Source: Microbacterium candidum
GTDB lineage: Bacteria; Actinomycetota; Actinomycetes; Actinomycetales; Microbacteriaceae
Direction of reading: 5' to 3'
Assembly (NCBI RefSeq): GCF_030315975.1
Contig: NZ_JASXSZ010000001.1
Location: 124,001-188,000, forward strand
Length of the DNA: 64,000 nt
The notes beneath the pieces are model-generated. The model saw only the letters and a program-made list of their open reading frames with translations. It was not told the origin of the DNA and ran no database searches. This document shows positions 8,226 through 18,192 of this stretch, one piece after another. Made by a program: the position numbers and the translations under genes. Numbering within the stretch: the first letter of the stretch is position 1; every line of letters starts with the position of its first letter.

Positions 8226-10394
8226 ATGGATGCCGGCATCCATCGCTCTTGCGATTCGCTCCGGCGCCTCGTCCGGTGGGCTGGAGGGGTGAATCGAGCT
8301 TTGCGTTCCCTCCCCGACCGGCTGACGTCCCGGCGTGGAGCCTGGATCTCCCTCGCCCTCGTCGCCCTTGCGGTCACGCTCCTGTTCGGCCTCTTCGGTC
8401 GCGCCTCCGCACCGGCGGGCAACGATGTGGCTCCGCCGTCATCCGAGTCCGCACGGGTCGCCTCCCTCGTCGCCTCCTTCCCGGGAGCCGATCGGCAGAC
8501 GGTGCTCGTCGTCGCGAGCCGCGACGACGGCGCGAGGCTGACGCAGGGAGACCTGACGGCCCTGCGCGCGCTCGGGCCCGTCCTCGAGGACGCGGGCGGA
8601 ACGTATGCCGCGGGCCCCTTCCCGAGCGATGACGGCAAGGCCGCCGTGCTGCAGACCAAGATCGGCACCGCCGACATGGACGCCACCGCGACATCGGTCA
8701 AGGAGGTGCGCGCGGCGATCGCCGATCATCCGATCGACGGGGTGGCCGTGCAGGTCACCGGCGGGCCGGCGTTCGGCGTCGACATCGCCGGCGCCTTCGC
8801 CGGGGCGGACTTCACCCTGCTGCTCGTGACGATCGGGATCGTCGCGCTCCTGCTGATCGTCACCTACCGCTCTCCGGTGCTGTGGATCCTCCCCCTCACG
8901 GTCGTCGCGATCGCCGATCAGCTGGCCGCGAAGGCGACGGCCGCGATCGGCGGTGCGCTCGCCCTCCAGTTCGACGCGGGGATCGTCAGCGTGCTCGTGT
9001 TCGGCGCCGGCACGAACTACGCCCTGCTGATGGTCTCGCGCTACCGCGAGGAGCTCGCGCGCACGCCGTCGCATCGCACGGCTCTCGCCGACGCCTGGCG
9101 TGGAACGGTGCCGGCGATCTTCGCGTCGAACATCACCGTCGTGCTGTCCCTCGCGACGCTCGTGCTAGCCGCCATTCCCGGCACGCGCGGGCTCGGGATC
9201 GCCTCGGCCGTAGGGCTGCTCATCGCGCTCGTGTCCGCGCTCTTCTTCCTCCCTCCGCTCCTCGCGGTGTGCGGCCGCCGGGTGTTCTGGCCGTTCGTCC
9301 CGCGCGTCGGCGACGATCGGCGCCCCGGCCGCGCATGGCGTGCCGTCGCGGTGCGCGTCGTGCGGCGTCCATGGATCCCGCTCGTCGGCGGTGCGGCGCT
9401 GCTCGCCGTGATGGCGACGGGGCTGCTCGGCACGACCGTCGGTCTCAGCCAGGTCGAGAAGTTCCGCGTCGCATCGGAGTCGGCGGCCGGGCTCGAGGTG
9501 CTCGGATCCCACTTCCCCGCGGGGGAGGCGCAGCCGATGGTCGTCGTCGCCGAGACCGCCCGCGCCGGCGCGGTGCAGAAGGCGATCGAAGGCGTCGACG
9601 GAGTCGTGCGGGTGACGCCGGCGGGGACGGACGGCTCGCTGACCCGCATCCTCGTGACGGGCGAGGCGGCGCCCGGGACGACGGCGAGCCTCGACCTCGT
9701 CCGCGACGTGCGGGAGGCGGCGCACGGTGTCGCGGATGCCGATGCCCTCGTCGGCGGGGCGGTGGCATCCGATCTCGACGCCCGCGAGGGCAACCTGCGC
9801 GACTTCCTCCTCATCGTCCCGCTCGTGCTGGCGGTCAGCCTCGTCGTGCTCATCGTGCTGCTGCGCGCGCTCCTCGCACCGGTGCTGCTGCTGGTCGTGA
9901 ACGCCGCGAGCGCCGCCGCGGCGATCGGCGCCGGAGCGTGGCTCAGCCGGACCCTGTTCGGGTGGGGTGCGCTGGACCTCCAGGTGCCGCTGCTCGCCTT
10001 CCTCTTCCTTGTGGCGCTCGGGATCGACTACACGATCTTCCTCGTGCACCGGACGAAGTCCGAGGTGCGCACGCTCGGCACGCGCGGGGCGATGGTCGAG
10101 GCGCTCGCGGCCACCGGCGGCGTCATCACGAGCGCGGGCCTGGTCCTGGCTGGGGTGTTCGCCGCTCTCGGCCTTCTCCCTCTCGTGACGCTCGGACAGA
10201 TCGGCGTGATCGTCGGCATCGGCGTGCTCGTCGACACGTTCGTCGTGCGCACGCTCATGGTTCCCGCGATCTTCGCCCTCGTGGGCGACCGGATGTGGTG
10301 GCCGAGCCGGTTGCAGCGGTCCAGCACGACCGGCCCGAACGCGGAAGAATCGAAGGATGCCGACCCCACCGCGGATCTCGTCGCGGCGCGCTGA
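8226..10394 (+). CDS. MMPL-family RND-type transporter
   Basis: Up to 722 residues with about 12 transmembrane helices arranged as two MMPL repeats, each with a large extracellular loop after the first helix. The [17 protein letters not shown] segment and its second-half counterpart [16 protein letters not shown] are hallmark MMPL motifs with the proton-relay Asp/Tyr context. These proteins export lipids or hydrophobic drugs using the proton gradient. The start is uncertain: ATG 8226 gives the longest protein, but a GTG at 8289 ([10 protein letters not shown]) is also possible and codons between them look less biased. The 3' end overlaps the histidine kinase gene by 38 nt, suggesting that the kinase and regulator control this exporter or its membrane environment. 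Confidence 0.9.
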   Translation: MDAGIHRSCDSLRRLVRWAGGVNRALRSLPDRLTSRRGAWISLALVALAVTLLFGLFGRASAPAGNDVAPPSSESARVASLVASFPGADRQTVLVVASRDDGARLTQGDLTALRALGPVLEDAGGTYAAGPFPSDDGKAAVLQTKIGTADMDATATSVKEVRAAIADHPIDGVAVQVTGGPAFGVDIAGAFAGADFTLLLVTIGIVALLLIVTYRSPVLWILPLTVVAIADQLAAKATAAIGGALALQFDAGIVSVLVFGAGTNYALLMVSRYREELARTPSHRTALADAWRGTVPAIFASNITVVLSLATLVLAAIPGTRGLGIASAVGLLIALVSALFFLPPLLAVCGRRVFWPFVPRVGDDRRPGRAWRAVAVRVVRRPWIPLVGGAALLAVMATGLLGTTVGLSQVEKFRVASESAAGLEVLGSHFPAGEAQPMVVVAETARAGAVQKAIEGVDGVVRVTPAGTDGSLTRILVTGEAAPGTTASLDLVRDVREAAHGVADADALVGGAVASDLDAREGNLRDFLLIVPLVLAVSLVVLIVLLRALLAPVLLLVVNAASAAAAIGAGAWLSRTLFGWGALDLQVPLLAFLFLVALGIDYTIFLVHRTKSEVRTLGTRGAMVEALAATGGVITSAGLVLAGVFAALGLLPLVTLGQIGVIVGIGVLVDTFVVRTLMVPAIFALVGDRMWWPSRLQRSSTTGPNAEESKDADPTADLVAAR

Positions 10395-11688
10395 GCCCGC
10401 GACGGCGGCGCCCGGTTCGGATGCGTCCGAGCCGGGCCCCGACGCCGCCGTGCCGCGGACCCTGTCGGCGCTGCTCGGCTCGATCCGGGTCGGACAGGCC
10501 GTCATCACGATCGTGCTGCTCGTGATCGGCGCCTGGCGGGCGATCTCCGATGGCACGCCGCCGGCACTCACGATCGCCGTCGCGGTCGTCTTCGCCGGGT
10601 GGTACTTCGGCGGGCTCGTCCTCGCCTCCCGCGTCTCGGACCGGACCCTCGCGACGTGGTGGCTGGTCGGCCTGTCGCTCATCTGGGCGGGCGCGGTGGC
10701 GGTGTCCGACGAGTTCGTGTGGCTCGCCTTCCCGATCTGGCTGCTCGCGGGTTTCATCATGCGGATGCGCTGGGCGATCGTGCTCGGAGCCGTCGTGTTC
10801 GCCATCGTCGTGGCCGTTCCGGCGGCCCGCAACGGCGGCACGACGTATGCGGACATCATCGGCCCGTTCGTGGGCGCCGTCTTCGCGTTCGGCATCGCGC
10901 GCGGCTACCTCGAACTCGTCGAGGACGCACGCGAGCGGCGGCGGCTCATCGCATCGCTCGTGACGGCCCACGACGAGACCGCCGCGCTGCAGGACGAGCT
11001 GGCGCGCATGCAGCGAGCCTCCGGCGCGACGGCCGAGCGGGTGCGCCTGTCGCGCGACATCCACGACACCGTCGCGCAGAGCGTGTCGTCCATCGGGATG
11101 CTGGCCGGCGCCGCTTTGGAGAGCGGGGATGCGGCCCGCGCGACGCGCGCCCTCGAGCAGATCCAGGACCTCGCGCGCGACGGCCTTGCCGATACACGCC
11201 GCATCGTGGCCGCCCTGGTGCCCGCCGAACTGGAGCAGGGCGCCCTCGCCGACGCGCTCGGGCGCCTGCTGACCCGCCTGCACGACGAAACCGGGATCGC
11301 GACGGAACTGCACGCGGACGAGCTGCCGACCCTTCCTACCGTGACGGAGGTCGCCCTGCTCCGCACTGCGCAGTCCGCCCTTGCGAACGTGCGCACGCAC
11401 GCGGGCGCGACGCGGGTCGTCGTGAGCCTCGCCGACGCAGAGGACAGCGTGCGGCTCGACATCGTCGACGACGGCACCGGCTTCGACGCGGCCGGCTGGG
11501 ATGCGGCGGGCCGCGACGCGCTCGGTGCGGGGGCCGACGGCGGGTACGGACTGCGCGCGATGCGCGCGCGGCTGCGCGAGCTCGGCGGCGGCCTCGAGGT
11601 CGAGAGCGTGCCGGGCGAGGGCACCGCGCTCTCGGCGTTCGTGCCCCTCACCGCCGGAGCTCCGGCCGGCGGGACGGTGACACCGTGA
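10357..11688 (+). CDS. Sensor histidine kinase (NarL/HisKA_3 type)
   Basis: 443 residues: a cytosolic N-terminus of ~40 residues, about six transmembrane helices (about 45-180), a dimerisation helix with the H-box RLSRDIHDTVAQS (His about 236), and an HATPase domain with DIVDDGTGF and GGYGLRAMRARLRELGG. This is the membrane-sensing class without a large extracellular domain, as in DesK- or LiaS-like kinases that monitor the membrane. It overlaps the MMPL gene upstream and the response regulator downstream (GTGA), so the three genes are probably co-transcribed. Confidence 0.92.
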   Translation: MPTPPRISSRRAEPATAAPGSDASEPGPDAAVPRTLSALLGSIRVGQAVITIVLLVIGAWRAISDGTPPALTIAVAVVFAGWYFGGLVLASRVSDRTLATWWLVGLSLIWAGAVAVSDEFVWLAFPIWLLAGFIMRMRWAIVLGAVVFAIVVAVPAARNGGTTYADIIGPFVGAVFAFGIARGYLELVEDARERRRLIASLVTAHDETAALQDELARMQRASGATAERVRLSRDIHDTVAQSVSSIGMLAGAALESGDAARATRALEQIQDLARDGLADTRRIVAALVPAELEQGALADALGRLLTRLHDETGIATELHADELPTLPTVTEVALLRTAQSALANVRTHAGATRVVVSLADAEDSVRLDIVDDGTGFDAAGWDAAGRDALGAGADGGYGLRAMRARLRELGGGLEVESVPGEGTALSAFVPLTAGAPAGGTVTP

Positions 11689-12305
11689 GCATCTCCGTTC
11701 TCATCGTCGACGATCACCCCATCGTGCGCACCGGGCTGCGCGCCCTCCTCGATCAGCGCGAGGACGTGCGCATCGTCGGCGAGGCGGCGTCCGGCGAGGA
11801 GGCGATCGCGCTCGCAGGGCATCTGCATCCCGAGGTCGTCCTGTGCGATCTGCGTCTCGGCGACGGCCTCGACGGCGTGCAGACCACCGTGGCACTCCGC
11901 GCCCTCGAGCCGGCGCCGGCCGTCCTCATCCTCACGACCTTCGACCGGGATGCCGAGATCCTCGCCGCGATCGAGGCGGGTGCCGCCGGATACCTGTTGA
12001 AGGACGTCCCTCCGTCGACCATCGTGGCGGCGCTCCGCCAGGCGGCCGCCGGACAGATGGTGCTGACCCCGGAACTCGCGGGCCGCGTCGTGCAGGGGAT
12101 CCGTCGACCGCGCGTGCGCCTGACCGACCGCGAGACGGATGTGCTGCGCATGCTCGACACGGGTGCGTCGAACCGCGAGATCGCGAAGTCGCTCTTCATC
12201 ACGGAGGGCACGGTGAAGACGCACCTCGTGCACATCTTCGCGAAGCTCGACGCGGACAGCAGGTCGCGCGCCCTGGCGGTGGCGCGGGAGGCGGGTCTGC
12301 TCTGA
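11685..12305 (+). CDS. LuxR/NarL-family response regulator
   Basis: 206 residues. The receiver domain has acidic residues D9-D10, phospho-acceptor Asp55 (CDLRLGDG) and a conserved LLKD lysine; the C-terminus is a LuxR helix-turn-helix (LTDRETDVLRMLDTGASNREIAKSLFITEGTVKTH). It starts at GTG 11685, overlapping the kinase stop by four bases (GTGA), so kinase and regulator are translationally coupled and form a pair. Targets cannot be read from this sequence; the neighbouring exporter is the simplest candidate. Confidence 0.95.
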   Translation: MSISVLIVDDHPIVRTGLRALLDQREDVRIVGEAASGEEAIALAGHLHPEVVLCDLRLGDGLDGVQTTVALRALEPAPAVLILTTFDRDAEILAAIEAGAAGYLLKDVPPSTIVAALRQAAAGQMVLTPELAGRVVQGIRRPRVRLTDRETDVLRMLDTGASNREIAKSLFITEGTVKTHLVHIFAKLDADSRSRALAVAREAGLL

Positions 12306-12351
12306 TCCGTTCGGAGCGGGTGCGGCGGGAATCGGGACGAGGAGGACTTCA

Positions 12352-14328
12352 GTGAACGTCATGCAGATCATCGGCGAGGTCATGCTGATCGCGCTCGCAA
12401 CGATCGTCATCGTCCTGCTGATCGGCGCGTTCGCCCGGCGGGTGCTCGGCGTGCGCATCGGCGCCATCCGGATCATCCTGGCGGGCGTGCTCGCACTGGG
12501 CGCCGAGGTGGGGTTCGAGTCCCAGGCGGTGTGGGGCTCCCGAACCTACAACCCGGCGCTGCTGCTCGTTCAGTTCGGCGTCGTGCTGTTCGTGGCCACG
12601 ACCTTCCTCGTCGTCGCGGAGCTGCTAGTCCCTCAGGGCAGCGTGCCTGGGCCCGGGCACATCGTCCGCGCCGCGCGGAGCACCTCCGCCAGAGCGCGTC
12701 GCTACTCCGAGCTGGTGCGGATCGCGACACGGCACAAGCTCGTCCCGTTCAAGCTGAACACCGAGCAGACGAGCGCGGGAGCCGCGGAGCGGACGCGCCA
12801 GGCCGTGGCACTGCGCGCCGCTCTCGAGGACGCGGGCGGCGCGTTCATCAAGCTCGGCCAGCTCCTGTCCACACGCACCGACGTGCTTCCCGTCGAGTTC
12901 ACGACCGCCCTCGCGAGCCTGCAGCAGACGGTCCCGCCGGTGCCCTGGGCAGAGATCGCACCCACCCTGGAGGCCGAGCTGGGCGCGCCCGTGTCCGCGG
13001 TCTTCGCAACGATCGATCCCGTCCCGGTGGCCGCGGCATCCATCGGCCAGGTGCACGCCGCCGAGCTTCCGACGGGCGAGCGCGTGGCCGTGAAGGTCCA
13101 GCGGCCGGGCATCGTGCCGCTCGTCGAACGCGACGTCGACATCACGCGCCGCGTCGCGAAGCGCCTGGGCGAGACGGCGACGTGGGCACGGCGGTTCGGG
13201 ATCGAGGACCTCGCCGAGAGCCTCACGGACAACCTGCTCGACGAGATCGACTACCGCATCGAGGCCACGAACGTCGCTGCGCTGGCCGTGATCCAAGAGA
13301 GGTACCCGGCCGCTCGCCGCGTGCGGATCCCCCGCCTGCACCGGTCGCTGAGCTCGCGCCGCGTCCTCGTGATGGAATTCGTCGAGGGCTGCACCCTCAG
13401 CGACCCGGCTGCGGTGTCCGCTCTGACGGACGAGGTGCGCGCGGGCCTTGCGGCGCGCCTATTCGACACCACGCTGACGCAGATCATCGACGACGGGGTC
13501 TTCCACTCCGATCTGCATCCGGGCAACGTCATGGTGACGCCGGATGCCGAGCTGGCACTGCTCGACTTCGGATCGGTCGGCCGCCTCGACTCCGAGGTCC
13601 GCGCTCAGGTCGCCGACCTGCTGCTCGCGTTCTCCCGCAGCGATTCGGTCGCATTCGCTGACGCACTCATCGCCTTCGTCGACCTCCCCGACGACGTCGA
13701 CGAGTTCGCGCTCCGCCGGCAGATCGGCGATTTCCTCTCCCGCCGCCTCGGTCCGGGCGCGGCGCTCGACGCCTCCGCGTTCGCCGAGGTGATGGCCGTG
13801 CTCTCCGCGCACGGGCTGAGCGCACCGCCGCAGTTGACCGTGGCCTTCCGCGCAGTCGCCACCGTCGAGGGAACCCTGCGCGTGCTGAGCCCCGACTTCG
13901 ACCTCGTGGACGCGGCATCCGATTACGCGAAAGAGCGCGTCACCCGCGCGCAGCGCCCGTCGGCGATCATCCGCACCGCCGCGGACGAACTGACCGCCCT
14001 GATCCCGCTCGCCCGGCGCCTGCCGCACCGCATCGACCGCATCACCGGGTCCCTCGCCGACGGGCGGCTGGCGGTCAACGTCCGGCTGCTCGCCGACAAG
14101 CGCGACCGGGCCCTCGTACGAGAGTTCCTGAATCTCGCCGCGATCACGTTCCTCGCAGGCGTGTTCGGCATCATGGCGGCGATGCTGCTCACGAGCACCG
14201 TCGGACCGCGCATCAACGACACGCTCACGCTCTACCAGCTGTTCGGGTATCTGCTCGTGGTGGTCTCCGGGGTGCTGACTCTGCGCGTCGTCTTCGACGT
14301 CTTCCGGCGGCGGCAGCGGCGCGACTGA
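12352..14328 (+). CDS. ABC1/UbiB (AarF)-family atypical kinase
   Basis: 658 residues. Two or three N-terminal hydrophobic helices are followed by the ABC1 domain with the family motifs KLGQLLSTRTDVLP and AAASIGQVHAAEL (the Ala-rich loop replacing the usual glycine loop), VAVKVQRPG with the catalytic Lys, FHSDLHPGN as the catalytic loop, and LLDFGS as the DFG equivalent. Two C-terminal transmembrane helices end the protein. UbiB-like ATPases support isoprenoid quinone or lipid handling in the membrane; in actinobacteria the partner is likely menaquinone or other polyprenyl lipids. GAGGAGG precedes GTG 12352. It follows the two-component genes by 46 nt and may share their transcript. Confidence 0.88.
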   Translation: MNVMQIIGEVMLIALATIVIVLLIGAFARRVLGVRIGAIRIILAGVLALGAEVGFESQAVWGSRTYNPALLLVQFGVVLFVATTFLVVAELLVPQGSVPGPGHIVRAARSTSARARRYSELVRIATRHKLVPFKLNTEQTSAGAAERTRQAVALRAALEDAGGAFIKLGQLLSTRTDVLPVEFTTALASLQQTVPPVPWAEIAPTLEAELGAPVSAVFATIDPVPVAAASIGQVHAAELPTGERVAVKVQRPGIVPLVERDVDITRRVAKRLGETATWARRFGIEDLAESLTDNLLDEIDYRIEATNVAALAVIQERYPAARRVRIPRLHRSLSSRRVLVMEFVEGCTLSDPAAVSALTDEVRAGLAARLFDTTLTQIIDDGVFHSDLHPGNVMVTPDAELALLDFGSVGRLDSEVRAQVADLLLAFSRSDSVAFADALIAFVDLPDDVDEFALRRQIGDFLSRRLGPGAALDASAFAEVMAVLSAHGLSAPPQLTVAFRAVATVEGTLRVLSPDFDLVDAASDYAKERVTRAQRPSAIIRTAADELTALIPLARRLPHRIDRITGSLADGRLAVNVRLLADKRDRALVREFLNLAAITFLAGVFGIMAAMLLTSTVGPRINDTLTLYQLFGYLLVVVSGVLTLRVVFDVFRRRQRRD

Positions 14329-14374
14329 CGAGGATTCCCTGCGCGGCCCGGCGCGTGCGCGGTGCGGACGCCAC

Positions 14375-14380
14375 TACTGT
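14375..14380 (+). promoter_or_regulatory. -10 hexamer TACTGT for the MFS gene
   Basis: TACTGT is followed by 6 nt and ATG 14387, the leaderless spacing. Confidence 0.55.
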
Positions 14381-14386
14381 TCACGC

Positions 14387-16027
14387 ATGGGGAAGTGGTT
14401 CGTTCTCGTCCTGCTGGGCGTCTCGCAGTTCATCATGGTGCTCGACAGCACCGTCATGAACGTCTCGATCTCGACGGTCGCACACGATCTCGGCACCGAC
14501 ATCAGCGGGATGCAGGCGGCCATCACCTTCTATGCGCTGACGATGGCGGCGTTCATGCTCACAGGCGGCAAACTCGGCGACCGCTGGGGTCGCAGCCGCG
14601 CATTCCGCATCGGCTCGGTGGTCTACGGCATCGGATCGCTCCTCACCGCACTCAGCCCGAATCTCACGGTCCTGATGTTCGGGTGGTCGCTCGTCGAGGG
14701 CCTCGGCGCCGTCCTGGTGATCCCCGCGATCGCGGCCCTCGCCGCGATCAACTACGAGGGCCGCGCGCGCGTCGTCGCGTTCGCCGTGCTCGGCGCGATC
14801 ACCGGCGCCGCGGCCGCGGCCGGCCCGCTCATCGGCGGACTCGTCACCACCTATTCGTCCTGGCGCTACGTCTTCGTCGGAGAGGCGGTCGTCATGACGC
14901 TCGTCCTCATCGTCTCCGGTCGCATCAAGGACGTCCCCGGCGACCGAACCCTGCGCATCGACCTGCTGAGCGTCCTGCTGTCGGCGCTCGGGCTCGGGAT
15001 GCTGGTGTTCGGCATCCTGCAGAGCAAGACGTGGGGATGGTTCGTCCCCCTCAACCCGCCTGTCATCGGCGGCCAGCCGTTCGCGCCGTTCGGCATCTCG
15101 CCCGTGGCGTACCTCATCCTCCTGGCCTTCGTCGTGCTGTGGTGGTTCGTCAAGCGGCAGCAGAAGCTCGAGCGCACCGGCCGCGTGCCGCTGCTGAAGG
15201 TCAGCCTCCTGCGCATCCCGGCCCTGCGCAGCGGTCTCACGATGTTCCTCGCGCAATACTTCGCGATCGCCGCGCTGTTCTTCGTCATCCCCGTGTACCT
15301 GCAGACGATCCTCGGCTTCAACGCGCTCCAGACGGGCCTGAAGATCCTTCCGCTGTCGATCGGCCTCATCATCTTCTCGATCCTCGGATCGCGCCTGTCC
15401 ACCGTGCGCACCGCGCGGAACATCGGTCGCATCGGGCAGGTGATCCTCGGCGCCGGGGTGCTGCTCGTCTTCGTCGCCGTGCAGCCGGAGCTCGCCGACT
15501 GGCTGTTCGCGGGCGGGATGTTCGTCGTCGGCGCCGGATTCGGGCTGCTCGCGTCCCAGCTCGGGAACGTCAACATGTCGGCGGTGGAGCAGTCCGACAC
15601 CTCGGAGGTCGGCGGTCTCCAGGGCACGTTCCAGAACCTGGGTTCGTCGTTCGGCACCGCGATCGTCGGCTCCGTCTTCATCCTGCTGCTGACCGGCGGA
15701 TTCACGACGGCGGTGCAGAACAGCACGGCGATCTCCGACCAGGTGCGCGCAGACGTCGTCGCGGTCGCGTCGAAGGGCGCGCCGATCGTCTCGCAGAAGC
15801 AGGCGGAGGAGATGCTCACGAACGCCGGCGTCGACAGCGCCTCGGCGACCGAGATCGCGAAGCTCTACGGCGAGACGCAGGTCGAGTCGCTGCGCCAAGC
15901 GCTGTTCTTCGTCTTCGCGCTCACGCTGCTCGGGCTGCTGCTCTCGGCCGGGCTCCCGGCGAAGCTTCCGGATCCCGAGGAGTCGGTGGCAGGCCCGGCG
16001 ACGGATGCCGATCCCGCATCTGCGTAG
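14387..16027 (+). CDS. MFS transporter, DHA2 family (14-helix drug:H+ antiporter)
   Basis: 546 residues. Motif LDSTVMNVSISTVAHDL in helix 1 and motif A-like GGKLGDRWGRSR in the first cytosolic loop place it in DHA2, which exports drugs, dyes or lipids by proton antiport. About 14 transmembrane helices are visible, with a ~100-residue extracellular loop near 430-500 before the last helix, as in EmrB/LfrA relatives. It starts at ATG 14387 and is probably leaderless. No TetR-type regulator lies next to it. Confidence 0.92.
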   Translation: MGKWFVLVLLGVSQFIMVLDSTVMNVSISTVAHDLGTDISGMQAAITFYALTMAAFMLTGGKLGDRWGRSRAFRIGSVVYGIGSLLTALSPNLTVLMFGWSLVEGLGAVLVIPAIAALAAINYEGRARVVAFAVLGAITGAAAAAGPLIGGLVTTYSSWRYVFVGEAVVMTLVLIVSGRIKDVPGDRTLRIDLLSVLLSALGLGMLVFGILQSKTWGWFVPLNPPVIGGQPFAPFGISPVAYLILLAFVVLWWFVKRQQKLERTGRVPLLKVSLLRIPALRSGLTMFLAQYFAIAALFFVIPVYLQTILGFNALQTGLKILPLSIGLIIFSILGSRLSTVRTARNIGRIGQVILGAGVLLVFVAVQPELADWLFAGGMFVVGAGFGLLASQLGNVNMSAVEQSDTSEVGGLQGTFQNLGSSFGTAIVGSVFILLLTGGFTTAVQNSTAISDQVRADVVAVASKGAPIVSQKQAEEMLTNAGVDSASATEIAKLYGETQVESLRQALFFVFALTLLGLLLSAGLPAKLPDPEESVAGPATDADPASA

Positions 16028-16032
16028 GTCGC

Positions 16033-16056
16033 CCCCTGGACAAGCTCGGGGACCGA
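16033..16056. repeat. Copy of the CCCTCGACAGGCTCGGGGACC-type repeat
   Basis: CCCTGGACAAGCTCGGGGACC lies between two convergent genes. A near-identical element, at 21883-21906, is read as protein (VPEPVEG) inside an ABC ATPase. It is probably the same short dispersed repeat. Confidence 0.45.
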
Positions 16057-16069
16057 GATGCCGAGCGGG

Positions 16070-16783
16070 TCAGGCGCCCCCGGCGGCGGCCTGGGCGCCG
16101 CGACCCCAGCGGAACGGCGAGACCGTGGGGTCGCCGGCGATCCAGAAACGCCACGGGTAGGCATCCGTCCCGGCGAGGCCCGCGACGCCGACGCGCGGAC
16201 CGGCCGTGACACCGGGGACCTCCGCGACCGGCAGGAAGAGCCGCGCCGTCGCACCGGCGAGCTCCGCGCCGGTGACGGCGTCGATGCCGTCGTGGATCGG
16301 GTGGCGGAGACCCACCGCATCCCCGAGCCGCCCGGGGCCGCGCGCGAGCTCGCGAGCCGTCCGCGCCGCGGGGCGACGCGCGAACGCGCTCTCGAGGCCC
16401 TCGACGATCTCGGCCGCGCGCAGCAGCACACCGCCGGCCTCGCCCTCCGGGCCGCACACGATGTTGACGCACGAATGGATGCCGTGGCTGAGGTACACGT
16501 ACAGGTGGCCCGGTTCGCCCCACATCGTGGCGTTGCGCGCCGTCCGCCCCATCCGCGCGTGCGAGCCGGGGTCGGGCCGGTCTCCCGTGCCGCGACCGTG
16601 GTAGGCCTCGACCTCGGTCAGCCGGGCGGCGACGGTCGCGCCGCCGACGGTGACGCGCAGGATGCCGCCGAGCAGGCGCGGTGCGGTGTCGACCGGGAGC
16701 CCTGCCAGCATCTCGCGCGTCGCCGGGACGAGCGGGGGTGACCCCGCGACATCCGCCGCGACCTCGGCGTCGGCCCCGCTCAC
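16070..16783 (-). CDS. mpg: DNA-3-methyladenine glycosylase (Mpg/AAG family)
   Basis: 237 residues. Alkyladenine-glycosylase signatures are VTEVEAY-like RLTEVEAYHG (catalytic Glu), DPGSHARMGRTARNATMWGEPGHLYVYLSHGIHSCVN-type core around 60-105 (Met-containing substrate pocket, given here only as key pieces: SHARMGRT and YVYLSHGIH), and ARGPGRLGDAVGL. The enzyme excises alkylated and deaminated purines, starting base-excision repair. It starts at GTG 16783, overlapping the stop of the upstream gene (GTGA), so it is the last gene of the zur-led string. An apparent upstream extension runs through the neighbour and lacks family similarity. Confidence 0.93.
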   Translation of the reverse strand: MSGADAEVAADVAGSPPLVPATREMLAGLPVDTAPRLLGGILRVTVGGATVAARLTEVEAYHGRGTGDRPDPGSHARMGRTARNATMWGEPGHLYVYLSHGIHSCVNIVCGPEGEAGGVLLRAAEIVEGLESAFARRPAARTARELARGPGRLGDAVGLRHPIHDGIDAVTGAELAGATARLFLPVAEVPGVTAGPRVGVAGLAGTDAYPWRFWIAGDPTVSPFRWGRGAQAAAGGA

Positions 16784-18192
16784 TGCACGGCCTGCGGCGG
16801 GACCTCGCACCACGAGATCGCGAACCCCTTCAGCGTCGACACCTCGGTCTTCGTGCCGAGATCGACGATGTGCGTGAACACCTTGTGCGGCATGGGCAGC
16901 GCGTACGAGTCGAACGGATTGTTCACGACGTCGGGGGTGACGATCATGGCGAGGTACCGGCCGCTCGGGGACGAGCACGTCTGCACGATCGCATCCGTCC
17001 CCGGGATGCTGAACACCGGGGTCGACTTGCCGTCATCCGCGACGACGGCGACGGTCGTGCCCTGCGCGTTCCCGGACGCGTCGATCTGCGCATAGGGACG
17101 CGCCGTGCCGGCCTGGGGCAGCGGCGTCGTGAAGCCCATCGTGCCGGGGATGCCCTTCGCACCGGCGAGCGGGACCTGCTTGCCGTTGGTCAGGTCGATC
17201 GTGAAGTACCCGTCCGGGCGCTCGATGACGGCTTTCGACGACCCGCGGGCGATGCCGTCGATCTGCGAGCCGGTGCCGAGCTGCGTCTCCTTGCCGGCGG
17301 AGGCGCCGGAGCCGCCGAGCAGGAGGCGGCCGTCGTAGGTCAGCAGGAGGATGCGGTCGGTGTCCGGGACGAACCGCCAGTCGGCGATGCGGTGCTCCGT
17401 GCCGCTGACCGGGACCTCCTCCGGCTTCTCCCGCGCCGCGCTGTCCTTGAGCGATGAGGTGAACAGCATGCTCTCGCGACCCCCGGTGCTGCCGAGCGAC
17501 GCATCCGAGTACGTGTATCCGATCAGCTCGCCCTTGTCGGCCATCTGCAGGTCGAGGATCGTGCCCTGGCCCGGCATGATCAGCTCGCGCGCGTGCTTGC
17601 CGTCGAGGTCGGTGACGATGAGGTGCGCGTTGCCGCCCTGATCCGAGACCGAGGCGACGAGGTGGGAGCTCGTCGCGCGGAAGTCCTCGATGTGGGGGTT
17701 CCGGAACACGACCCGGGACTGCTTGCCGTCGAGGCTCGTGCGCACGATCGCGTCGCCGCTCGAGCTGCGCTGCAGCACGTACACGTCGAGAGACGGCGTG
17801 TCGAACGACGTGGTGAGCGTCGAGTCCGGGCCGCCGCCGTACCCCGTGACCGCCGAGATGCGGACGGTGTAGTGCGTGCGGTCGTGCAACGGCAGCGTGA
17901 AGCGCACCCCGACGCTGCGCCCCGACGTGTCGACGGTGAACGGCGTCGCGGGGGTGACGGTGACCTGCGCGGGCGTCACCTTGTGGAGCATCTGGTTGGT
18001 CGTGAGGATGACGCGCGATCCGGATGCCTCGACCCCCGCTGCGGGGTCGGTCACGGCCGAGGTCACGCGCGGGCCCTGCAGGCCGCTCACCGCAGCCCCG
18101 GCGGCGCTGACGCCGGCGAGCACGAGGCCGACGACCGCGAAGCCCGTCCAGAACGCCCGCCGGCCGGGGCGCGTGGTGCGCTCAGTACTCAT
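16780..18192 (-). CDS. Secreted or membrane-anchored beta-propeller-like protein, unknown function
   Basis: 470 residues. A basic N-terminus precedes one hydrophobic helix (about 17-38, FAVVGLVLAGVSAAGAAVSGL), giving an exported, N-terminally anchored protein. Residues about 40-135 look like an Ig-like Big_5 domain (PAAGVEASGSRVILTTNQML...GVRFTLPLHDRTHYTVRISAV), and about 140-470 contain repeated short beta strands typical of a TolB/WD-like propeller. No lipobox is seen. It overlaps TIGR03943 (11 nt) and mpg (4 nt), so it belongs to the zur-led operon. A role in metal or envelope homeostasis is inferred from position only. Confidence 0.7.
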   Translation of the reverse strand: MSTERTTRPGRRAFWTGFAVVGLVLAGVSAAGAAVSGLQGPRVTSAVTDPAAGVEASGSRVILTTNQMLHKVTPAQVTVTPATPFTVDTSGRSVGVRFTLPLHDRTHYTVRISAVTGYGGGPDSTLTTSFDTPSLDVYVLQRSSSGDAIVRTSLDGKQSRVVFRNPHIEDFRATSSHLVASVSDQGGNAHLIVTDLDGKHARELIMPGQGTILDLQMADKGELIGYTYSDASLGSTGGRESMLFTSSLKDSAAREKPEEVPVSGTEHRIADWRFVPDTDRILLLTYDGRLLLGGSGASAGKETQLGTGSQIDGIARGSSKAVIERPDGYFTIDLTNGKQVPLAGAKGIPGTMGFTTPLPQAGTARPYAQIDASGNAQGTTVAVVADDGKSTPVFSIPGTDAIVQTCSSPSGRYLAMIVTPDVVNNPFDSYALPMPHKVFTHIVDLGTKTEVSTLKGFAISWCEVPPQAVQ